From: Cervus elaphus
Lineage: Eukaryota > Chordata > Mammalia > Artiodactyla > Cervidae
Assembly (NCBI RefSeq): GCF_910594005.1
Contig: NC_057831.1
Span: forward strand, 44,970,001-45,034,000
Length of the DNA stretch: 64,000 bases
Reading direction: 5' to 3'
The notes below the pieces were generated by a model, which had not been told where the DNA came from, made no database searches, and saw nothing but the letters and a program-made list of their open reading frames with translations. The translations under genes were made by a program, and so were the position numbers. This document shows positions 11,901 through 23,900 of the stretch, piece by piece. Within the stretch, counting starts at the first letter, position 1, and the number at the start of each line of letters is the position of its first letter.

Positions 11901-14900
11901 CTGGAATTGAGTCACAGATTTAATTTATTGGTAAACCTGTGAAGAAAATTCATCCCTTTCCTTTGTGGTAGGCATCGTACTCTATGCGCTGGGGGAAGCT
12001 TCTTAAGAAGCCTCTCGTCTGGGTTGCTGATGACAAACAGGTTTTCACTCTCATGACAGCTCCTTCTGGTTACCTGGGCTGCTGTGTTGAGAAGGATTCT
12101 GAAGTCTTGTCTAGGTTAAGTGGAAAGGATACTGGGATCTGTTAAAAATGTCTTCCTGAGTTTTTTTTTTTTTTTTTAACAGCACTGTGCACCTTCATTA
12201 ACCATTCAAGTACAGTAGTGTCTGTAAGATCCAGGCAGAATTGGGATTTAAAAGTGAGCAGATATTCAGCATCTAACAATTTGAAAGAAGCCACTACATA
12301 CTCTTTTCACAGACATGTTTGCACGGAGCCGATACAGTACTAGCCATTAACCCAGCACACCAGGCGTACTGAGGTAGAAAAGATGCAACAAGAAAAATAG
12401 CTACATTAGAAAGACTTCAACACTTCAGAAAAAGTGTAAAACACCTTTCGTTTCTCCCCTTTAGCCCCTAGAACAACATCATACCCTCTGGATCTACCTA
12501 TAGTCCTGCATCAGCTTCTAGAATATTTGTCAGGAGGGCAAAAGTAAAATGACACTGGCCAGTACAGTCTTTGGATATTTAGGAAGCGGGCGGGGAGAAA
12601 GTCAGTTCTCAGATCAGATTAGTCGGCTTCAGTCTCGTCAGCAGGGTCTTTGGATCCTTTGTTCTTCCGCGCTTCTTCAACGTGCTTGTCCTTCTGTCGC
12701 AAATGCTCCAGTTTGGCAGCCATTTGTGCCTCCCGGTTCTCTTTGTTGGCTTCCATCTTGTGGGTCAGCTTCTCTTCCGCCATTTTACTGAAGGTGGTGT
12801 TCTCCTCTATGCTTTCTGAAGCACTTCTTTCTCATGCTCCCGTTTCTCAGCAAGCTGCTTCAAGACCTCCGCTTCATGGGACTTGCGTCTTTCTTCTGCA
12901 GCTTCTAATTTCTTCTGAATTTCCTCCAGGGAAAGATGCTTCTTCTTAGGAGGGGAAAGGGGAAATTCTGGGGCAGATTCTTTTGATCTCGAGCTGAGAA
13001 TCAGCTCAAAAGCCTGGCCTGAGGCACGCTTCTCCAGTCCCTTCACCTGGATATCAGAAGAAGCCATGGTGAAGAGAAGACAAGAGACTGGCAGTGTACT
13101 CTACACGATTCACTGACAAGGAAAACCCTGCTCAGTCCGAGCCGCCTGGCCACACTCTCCTTCCTGAGCTTTTAATAGATTTTAAAGTCCTTTGATGGAG
13201 GTGACTTTTTTTAAGATAACTTGATTGCCCCTCAGTACTACAGTACTGAGATATCAACTTAATTTATGGGAATTAACTTGATATATACTTAATTTATGGG
13301 CATTAAATCAGCAACAAAAAATGTTGAAAGGAGAATTAATGAAAATTGGGAATCACTGAGCCAGGCATTATGTTAGGTGTTTTCCATGTGAAGTGAAATG
13401 AAGTGAAAATCACTCAGTTGTGTCCAACTCTTTATGACCCCAAGGACTGTAGCCCACCAGGCTCCTCTGTCCATGGGATTCTCCAGGCAAGAATACTGAA
13501 GTGGGTTGCTGTTTCTTGCTCCATGAGATACTGTTTAATCCTTCCCAAGGTGGTTTACTTAGATGAAAATTGAGGCTTGGAGAAGTTAAGTTAACCTCAT
13601 CAACTTCATACTACTAGAATGACTGAGCAGTGACTCAAAGTTATGCCTCTCTGATTCTGAAGTGGTATTTTTAAGCATATAAGCAGATAGTAATTAATAT
13701 ATGATGTGTAGTAATTTAAGGAGATTTAAGGATGTAAAACAAAGTTATATAGAGAGATATTATTATGAGGTTATCATAATGAGATAGAATAAATGCAGAA
13801 AGTAGAAAGTAGGGAAGCAGCATCATGGTTTCTCCCTTTGAAGCCATCACTTTGGTCATTTTCTAGTACTTCCTCCTGGCTTTTTTCCTGTGCAAAAGGG
13901 TTGTGGTCATAATGTGTACTTAGTTTTGTACTCTACCATATCACTTTTAGCTAATAAGCATGTATTTTATGTTATTGCATAAGAATATTGGTGATTCAGT
14001 TAAACTCCATAAGAAAATTTAGATGATCTTCTTTCCTTACATAATAAGATTTTAGCCTGGAGCTAAACCACGGTGCAAATCTTTGTACTGCCAGAGTATG
14101 GTTTTTGATACTGAACAATTTTTGAAATGCATATTTCATGATAATTAGAAATAAAAACACTGGCTAGAATATGAAAATATTAAAATTTTTTCAAAAGGTT
14201 ATTTCTTGGGGGCTGTAATTTCATCTGTTCTAGTGCTGATTTTTGAGAGCTTGTCTTAAATCATCTGTGATCCAAAACCTCAGATTTTGTTTCCCAGGCC
14301 TCTGTCCATTTATCTATCCTTCCATCCATCCAGTCATTTATTCATTCATTGTTGAGGACTCAAAAAGAACTTAAAATGCTAGTAATAATGGAGTTGAGAT
14401 ATATTTAAAAATAATACAGTGCAAAGAAGAATGTACTGTGTTGCCAGTACTCTCAGAAAAAACTGGGTACTGTGGAAGGTCAGAAGCTCTACAGATTACT
14501 TGTGCCTTCACTAACTGATTCAGTTTAAGGATATGGTATTTAAATAGGTTTTGGAGGATTGGTAAAAGTTTACACTTTTTGAAGTGTAGTGTCATTGATT
14601 TTACTGCATCACTTTATAGCTGATGCTCTTATGCTTTCTTATTTGCTTGCTACGGAGTGAAAAGTTTGAAATTATTCATTCTTCAAAATTAAAAATGTTG
14701 CCTTCCTAAAACCAAAGCTTATTAAATTACCTGTTCTGTGCTATTGATTGCTTATTCTTTTAGTGTGTCTTCAGTTTGAGACTAGCAAATTATTCTTGTG
14801 TGTAATGGACCTAAGGATGACATACTATTACTTGAGATTATAGTTGTTTTCTAGTTTAATTTTATACAACTCATTTGTGTTATCTTATTAAGTAACTATA

Positions 14901-17900
14901 TTTGAAAGTGTTAAAATGCATTTAAACATTATCCCTATTCTATAAAGCAAACTTTTTATCTGTTACTGTGACATAGCATTAGCTTTTCATTGATTTAGTT
15001 TTGAAATTGTTAGAAAAGAACAATTGTAGTTATTGAGATAAATCGACCCTTGTTACTTGATTTTTATTATGGAGCTGGCAGTGCTGCACGGACTTCTAAG
15101 TTCCACAATATAGGATTTGATAATCATTTTCCTAATTTTACTCTTTGAATCATGCTTTATATTTCATATGTGTTCAGCTGACTGGTTTATATTTTTGTGC
15201 CTGAGACTTGACTTCTTTTACAGTTTTCAGCTGCCTGTTATGTATTCTATTATGTAGTATGTTGGCATCTTTATCATGATCCCTGAAGTCTTAGAGAAGA
15301 TATATTTTAATGCTAAAATCAGCATTAATTTATGTGCATCCAGATAGTTTTGTTTAGTTGATAATTCATTTGGTTATATTTTTTTTCAGAGCTCATTTAA
15401 ACTCAGATTTTCAAGGTCTGCTATTAGGGAAATGCCATAAACATAATTTGTCTACTCCTGGAAAGGCAAATGGAACATCAAATGGAGATCAATAAAAGTG
15501 ACATTCTGAATGCTAGCCTGCAGTTTGTGAGTCATGCTGAGCTGTGCCGCAGAATGAATTTCTCCTTGCCCCCACGTGTGTGTAGTTAAGTACAAATGAG
15601 GAGGCAGCGCTGAGTAATCCTTTGCTCTAGAGAGTCTCCTGTTCTTCCTGCCAAGCTGAAAAAAAACTCTTATGTCTGAATGTTACATAAAGCCATGTTG
15701 TTGAACGATGATGTAATTTTGAATAGAAATATGCCTAAGATCTCAGTTGATCTTGTCAAGAGAAGGTTAATAAACTAGCAATAAAAAATTTCTGAAGGAA
15801 AGTTTTGACCAGGCACAAAATGTGTAAGTGGAGGTTCATTTAACATTGTTCTTTTTCTTTTCTTAAAAATAATTAAAGTTAGTGCCTTAAGATAGCCTCA
15901 TGTAGTGAGTGAATTGCCACACTAGCCCCTGGCTTTGAACTTTCAGCTCTTTGAACTTTCATCTGGTGATTTTGCACTTTCTCCTGCTTTCAGTTGGCTT
16001 CAGTGGGTGTGTGATAGGCAGTCCTTTTGACTGTTTTTAAGTAGCAGAAACTGACATAGCATCATCTCTTTGGGGAGCTTCCCTTCTCCTTTTTCCTGTA
16101 AAGCCTTTGATTGTGTTTGTCATTCATTCAGTGACAAGTATTTACTTCTCTGATATCAAAAGTGTGCTGTGGTTCCCAGGGCTTCTTCAGGCAGTGCTAG
16201 TGGTAAAGAACCTGCCTGCCAATGCAGGAGTTGTAAGAGATGTGGTTTGACCCCTGTGTTGAGAAGATCCCCTGGAGAAGGGCATGGCAACCTACTCTAG
16301 TATTATTGCCTGGAGAATCCCATGGACAGAGGAACCTGGCGGGCTGCAGTGTAGGATCGCAAAGAGTCGGCCACGACTGAAGCGACTTAGCACACAGGCA
16401 CGTGCTTCGGCTCTGTCGCTCTGCTTTGGTCCTTGACTGCAGGTACAGTAACTGTGTTTCGGGACTGAGTCATAGGGTGATGGCAGTGACCCTCCACCTA
16501 CAGTCTGGCTGGTGGCAGTTTTAAATCGTGCCTCAATATCCTCGATGCTAAAGTATGAAGAGATATGCATCTTAGAAGTGATGAAGTAGCCTGATTGGAT
16601 TTTGCTTTTGTGATCCCGTCTGTCTTCTAATGGGTGGGTTTATTTAGCCCGTTTTAATAGTGGGTATGATAGATACGCTTGGTCCTGGCTTTGTTGCATG
16701 ATTTTTATGCTTCCAGATTTTATTGCTTCTTTTTATTCTCTTTCACTCTATGGTCTATGTTTGCTTTTATTTTTTTAATATGCGTTTCTTCTGTATTTTT
16801 GTCTTAATGGTTGCCTTTGTGGTTTTTTAAACTAGATTTAATTTTTTTTTTTTTTATATTGCCTTCCTTCATCTAAAAATGAGAAATGGTGACTTTATGT
16901 ATTTCTTCTTCTGTGTTTCCTTCTCTATAGTTACTATCTGATTTCAATTGATTATTTCTTGTTAGGGTTAACCTCATACCTTTGATTATTGCTTATAGCA
17001 CTTGATTTTTCAGTTTTAAATTATATCTTTTGGCCTATGGCTCTAAAACATGAGAAAATCAGTATACTGATACAGATAGTATACTATCTCTCACTTTCTC
17101 TTCCCCTTCCTCTGCTGGTATTATTTGGATTTTTATTGTTTCCATTTTATACTCTGATACTCATATTTTTTTCTCATTTTAGTCTGTGGTCAAATGGATT
17201 TAGTGCTGACTGACAGTCTAGTGTTGTTTCATCTGACTGAAATTTATCCTCCAGCAGTTTTAATTCTTTCATAAAAAAGGCTTTTGTTAATTAAAAAATA
17301 GTTTACATCAAAATATCCATGTGGCTATTGTATAATTCCATTTATATTAAAACATGTTTTAATCATAATAACTTCTTTTCTGCACAACTTTTGTTTTGCA
17401 ACTAGCTAATAACAGTTTTGGGTTATTTGTTTTGTAATGACTATCTGTTTAATTATTTATGTGCTTCAGAAATGATTCAACTGCAAACTCTCTGCCTGTT
17501 GTCTGAACTCTCTCAAAACATTCAGATGTAGCATAATCTATCAGCTTCACCTTCTTGAAGAAATCTGTCCTCAAACTTTCTGAACTGCTCCTGTCTGGAA
17601 AAGTTGCCCTTTCTCCTTGACATCCAGCTGTCCAGCAGTTTCTGCATGAAGTACCCAGATTATATAACCATATAACCCGTATTCTCCCAAGTCCAAAAAT
17701 ATTTAATGCCTTTATTCTTTGTTGTTGTTGTTGTTGTTTTTTACAATTAGAAATTTAATCTCTATTTGTTTCCTTTACACCTGTATATATTTTAATTGAA
17801 GTATACTTGATTTACAGTGTGTTAATTTCTGGTGTACAGTAAAGTGATTTGGTTTTATATGTTGTTGTTCAGTTGCCAAGTTGTATCCAACTCTTTGTAA

Positions 17901-20900
17901 CCCCATGGACGCCCAACTCCCCTGTCCTGCACTGTCTCCTGGAGTTTACTGATTCATGTCCATTGAATTGGTAATGTCATCCAACCATCTCATCCTCTAC
18001 TGCCCTCTTCTCCTTCTGCCCTCAATCTTTCCCTGCATCAGGGTCTTTTTTAATGAGTTGGTTCTTCCCTTCAGATGGCCACAGAATTGGAGCTCCAGCT
18101 TCAGCATCAGTCCTTCCAATGAATATTTAGGGTTAATTTCCTTTAGGATTGACTGATTTGATCTCCTTGTGGTTCAAGGACTCTGAACAGTCTTCTGCAG
18201 AACTGCAGTTCAAAAGCATTGATTCTTCAGTGCTCAGCCTTCTTTATGGTCCAACTCTCACATCCATACATGACTACTGGAGAAACAAACCATAACTTTG
18301 GCTGTATAGACCTTTGTCAGCAAAGTGATGTCTCTGCTTTTTAATACACTGTCTAGGTTGGTCATAGCTTTTTTTTCAAGGAGCAAGCATCTCTTAATTT
18401 CATGGCTGCAGTCACTGCCTGAGTGATTTTGGAGCCTAAGAAAATAAACTCTATCACTATTTTCATTTTTCCCCATCTATTTGCCATGAAGTGATGGGAC
18501 CAGCTGCCATGATCTTTGTTTTTTGAATGTTGAGTTTTAAGCCAGCTTTTTCACTCTCCTCTTTTACCCTCATTAAGAGGCTCTTTAGTTCCTCTTCACT
18601 TTCTGCCATTAGAGTTTTATATATATGTATCAATTTTTCGGATTCATCTCCATTATAGTTTATTACAAGATACTTAATATAGTTTCCTATGCTATACAGT
18701 AGAGCCTTGTTGCTTCTTTTTTATGTATAGTAGTGTATATTTACTAATCCAAAACTCCTAATTTATCTCTCCCTACCCTCCTTTCCCCTGAGGTAACCAT
18801 AAGTTTTTTTCTATGTCTGTGTCACTCCTTTATTCTTGAATGGCATTGTATTTAAATATAAAATTATTCAGGTGTGTATTTTCCTTGGGATTTTGCAGTA
18901 TTGCTTCATGTCCTCCAGAGCAGTGCTTCCTAATGATCTTTGTTAAGGGTCAGTGTTTTGTTTGGTTGGTTGATTTATATTTTTATTTACAGTTCACTGG
19001 GATTGGATACTTCTATAATGTAAAAATATAATTAGAAAATAAGATGAATAAGGAGAAATACAGAATGCAAGCCCACATTTTTTATTATTAGACTGAACAG
19101 ACATAAAAGTACTCTGCCTAAATGGTATCAAAGTTTCTAAACATGTACTCTGAATGTCTGTCTTTGTCTGGTCAGGAACTAGAAGCACATGGTGGCCAGC
19201 TCCAGAGCCTGGCCCTCTTTGCGGAGCACTGTTCTAGAGTTAAGTAAATACTATAGATGTCTGGAGCCAGTTTGATTTTTTACCACCCAGCAGTTGACTT
19301 GATCTTTTTTCTTTGCTTTGAAATCTTGCATTTCTGTAAATATCTTTATGCTGATACTTCATTGATAGGATTCTAGGTTGGGAATATATTTTCTTCAGAG
19401 TTTAGAAGGCAGTGTTCCAGCTTCTTCTGTCTTCCTCATGGCTGTTGAGAAGATCAGGTTCAACAAGTTCATGTTCAACAAGTTCATTCCTGATCTCTTT
19501 TGTGTAACCTGTGACTTGTTTGATCCCTCCATCAATTTTTTAGAATCTTTATTCTTAGCAATGTGATATGTCATGAGGGTCTATCTTGATGTGAGTCTGT
19601 ATTATTTTATTTTGCTGGGTGTCAGGTAAATCCTTGCAAACTGGAAACTCATTTTCTTGAATTCTGAGAAATTTCCCTAATTACGTCCCCAATGCCAAAG
19701 AATGAAAAACCGAGTCTTACATTATTTTACGGCTGAGTAAAACCCAGTTCTTGCTTAGTGATCTTCTGGAGTTGTCTTTGTGTGTGTTTTTTTGAGTTTG
19801 ACTCTTGCCTTTCCTTTAAAGTGCTTTTTAACACCTTTAACTTAGGAAAATTTCAAGCATACACAAGAGAAGAGAGAGCAGTGTAAAGAGCCTCCTTTAT
19901 TCTTTGCAGTGTAAAAAGCCTGCCCTCACACCCAGCTTCATCAGTCATCAATATGAGGCTAATTTTGTTCCACCTGTACCCTCTACCCTCACCTTCAACC
20001 TGGACATTATTTAGTTCTACCCAGAAATACTTCTGTATGTATAGCAAGAGATAAGGCCTTTAAAAACATGATCACAATACTATTAAAATACTTAAAACAT
20101 AAACAGTTTCTTAATATTATGTATCATGTGCAGTTAGTAATCAACATTTCTCTGTTTACCTCATAAATGCCATTTTATAGTTGGTCTGTTCGTATCAGGA
20201 TCCAGACAACCTTCACACACTGCAATTGGTTGATATCTTTCATTCTTTGAAGAATCAGAGTCATTTGTCTGATAGACTTTCCATATCTGAATTTGATTGA
20301 TTGAATCCTGTAATATCATCGGACTTTTATTCTATCCCCTGTATTTCTTGGAGGGTAACGTGTTACCAAAATCAAGTTCAGTTTTGGTAGCAGACTCTTC
20401 TGTAAGTGGTGGGGAATATTTCCTTTAACGTCTCATCAAAAGACAGATAATATATCATAGTTTTCTTCATTTCTTGTGCATGTAGCTCACTGAGTTTCTT
20501 TGATCTTTGGATACAGTTTTAAAAAATTGTAATCATTATTTTTTTTTAAGCTTTCTCCCCGCTTTCCCTTCTTGGAGGTTCATTTTCACATATTTGGGCC
20601 CTTTGATGTTCCATTTTAGATAGTTTCTAGGGCTGTGTCTTTTGAGGACCCCAATTTTTTTTTTCTATAGTGTCTGAACTACTGTTAGTCCTGAGTCCTG
20701 TCTAGCATGTTTTTCATTTCAGACAATTAAAAAATCTTCATAGGTTTGACTTTGGTCTTTTTCTGTTTCCCACGTCTTTACTTTGGCTGTTGCTTTTGTC
20801 TGCCTTCTTGAACATATGGAATATAGTTATAATAAAATGGCTTTACTGTCTCTGTCTGCTGATTGCATTGTCTCTGTCATTTCTGAGCTGGTTTGAATTG

Positions 20901-23900
20901 ATTTTTTTTCTCCCTCATCATGGGTCATGTTTTCTTGTTTCTTTGCATACCTGATGCTGGCAATGTGATTTTTACCTCGTATATATGGATATTTTGTATT
21001 CCTTTACCTATTTTTGAACTTGGTTCCAAGGTACAGTTAAATTACTTGTCTACAGTTTGATATTCTTGAGCATGATTTGGCCAACAGTAGTCTGTAGGCC
21101 ACATCTGGTCATGCCTCTTCGTTTCTGTTTGGTTTGTGGTTGCTTTTGTGCTCTGGTGATAGAATACTAGTGATAGAGAATGGATGGCCATGCTCACAGT
21201 ATTTACTGTCTGCTTGTTTACAGTCCTCTGCTTTTGAAGGCGGATCTTTAAGTCTTTTGGAGGATCAGAGCAGCCTTTGGGATGTGGCTGATTTCTCCCC
21301 ACTCCTGGGGCCGTACGTGCTGAGCACTGTACCCAGTGCGTGTGGATTTGGAGGCTTCCCACTCAGTGCCCTGGCCGATTGTCCCACCTGCTCCTTTGCA
21401 CTGGCCCTTTCCCTCTGAGTGGGGAGTGTTTTCACACGCCTGCTGACCAGGGTCAGCGTAGACTAGGGGGGACTCCCGTCAGGCCTCAGTGCGCTCACGG
21501 TCCGCTCTGCGCCCTCTGTACCCTGTGTTCTGACCTGTGGACCCAGCCCGTGGCTGCCAGGAGTTCTGAACTCTGCCTCATGAACTGGTCATCGTGCTGC
21601 GTCTGGAGCCTTGGTCCTGTGTAGCCAGCTCTCCACGGGCAGGGAGCTGGACACCGTACCACTCGCTCATCTCTTCCCGTCTCTCAGCATTCACTGTTTG
21701 GGCTGCCAGTCGTCCAGTATCTTAGCACTGTGGTTTCATATGTTTTAACCATTTTTTGAGGGCCAGGACGGTGAATCCTCTCTCTGTTGCTCTGTCTTGG
21801 CTGGATGTGGAAGTCTTCAACAATGAACAGTTACTAATGAAGGGTAATAGCAGTGAATTCAGGGTGTCTGTTGTTGACGAGGGTACTGGTTCCTTCCACT
21901 TGCATCTCATGTCTTGGGGGCCCTTTTCCCTACTGACGTTCTTACTTTGAATTACTATTAAAGTTGCTTTTAATGTTGTGTTTCTTTTTCTTTCCTGTCA
22001 TAGACAGAGCTATCAAAAGAACAGTTTATCATAGAAATAGGAGCATTTAAATTACCAGCATGATAAGCTTATTTCTTGCTGTAGCCTTTCAAAATATCTG
22101 TCACTGCCTTGGACGCTTTGAAGTGAAACTGCACTTAGATACAAAAAGTTTTAAAACCCACTTTGGTTCTATGTTAAGTTCACAATTTTTGCAGTGCAGT
22201 TCAGAGTTCAGTTCACCTGAAATCATATGACTCTTTGCAGACTCTCAAGAATCCTTTGGTGTGCTTAGATTTAGACATTTCTGACCTTCTATGAACCGTG
22301 ATGGCTCAGACAATAAAGAATCTGCCTCCAATGTGGGAGACCCGGGTTTCACCCCTGAGTCGGGAAGATCCCCTGGAAAAGGGAATGGCTACCCACGCCA
22401 GTATTCTTTTTTTTTTTTTAATTTTTTTATTAGTTGGAGGCTAATTACTTCACAACATTTCAGTGGGTTTTGTCATACATTGATATGAATCAGCCATAGA
22501 TTTACACGTATTCCCCATCCCGATCCCCCCTCCCACCTCCCTCTCCACCCGATTCCTCTGGGTCTTCCCAGTGCACCAGGCCCGAGCACTTGTCTCATGC
22601 ATCCCACCTGGGCTGGCGATCTATTTCACCATAGATAGTATACATGCTGTTCTTTTGAAACATCCCACCCTCACCTTCTCCCACAGAGTTCAAAAGTCTG
22701 TTCTGTATTTCTGTGTCTCTTTTTCCGTTTTGCATATAGGGTTATCGTTACCATCTTTCTAAATTCTATATATATGTGTTAGTATGCTGTAATGTTCTTT
22801 ATCTTTCTGGCTTACTTCACTCTGTATAAGGGGCTCCAGTTTCATCCATCTCATTAGGACTGGTTCAAATGAATTCTTTTTAACGGCTGAGTAATATTCC
22901 ATGGTGTATATGTCCCACAGCTTCCTTATCCATTCATCTGCTGATGGGCATCTAGGTTGCTTCCATGTCCTGGCTATTATAAACAGTGCTGCGATGAACA
23001 TTGGGGTGCACATGTCTCTTTCAGATCTGGTTTCCTCAGTGTATATGCCCAGAAGTGGGATTGCTGGGTCATATGGCAGTTCTATTTCCAGTTTTTTAAG
23101 GAATCTCCACACTGTTTTCCATAGTGGCTGTACTAGTTTGCATTCCCACCAACAGTGTAAGAGGGTTCCCTTTTCTCCACACCCTCTCCAGCATTTATTG
23201 CTTGTAGACTTTTGGATAGCAGCCATCCTGACTGGCGTGTAATGGTACCTCATTGTGGTTGACTTCAGACTCTACTACAAAGCCACAGTCATCAAGACAG
23301 TATGGTACTGGCACAAAAACAGAATTATAGATCAATGGAACAGAATAGAAAGCCCAGAGATAAATCCACGAACCTATGGACACCTTATCTTTGACAAAGG
23401 AGGCAAGGATATACAATGGAAAAAAGACAACCTCTTTAACAAGTGGTGCTGGGAAAACTGGTCAACCACTTGTAAAAGAATGAAACTAGAACACTTTCTA
23501 ACACCATACACAAAAATAAACTCAAAATGGATTAAAGATCTAAATGTCAGACCAGAAACTATAAAACTCCTAGAGGAGAACATAGGCAAAACACTCTCCG
23601 ACATAAATCACAGCAAGATCTTCTATGACCCACCTCCCAGAATATTGGAAATAAAAGCAAAACTAAACAAATGGGACCTAATGAAACTTAAAAGCTTTTG
23701 CACTACAAAGGAAACTATAAGTAAGGTGAAAAGACAGCCCTCAGATTGGGAGAAAATAATAGCAAATGAAGAAACAGACAAAGGATTAATCTCAAAAATA
23801 TACAAGCAACTCCTGCAGCTCAATTCCAGAAAAATAAATGACCCAATCAAAAAATGGGCAAGAGAACTAAACAGACATTTCTCCAAAGAAGACATACAGA

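Noticed and set aside
12549..12949. Two plus-strand open frames
   Set aside because: They are antisense readings of the STMN1 retrocopy, whose minus-strand frame is recognisable.
16181..16400. tRNA genes within the tRNA-like SINE heads
   Set aside because: The SINE heads are tRNA-derived but lack an intact cloverleaf; the same holds for the other Bov SINEs here.
19850..21815. Hidden exons in T-rich or GC-richer old sequence
   Set aside because: The text resembles ancient L1-type repeats, and no frame with matching splice phase was found.
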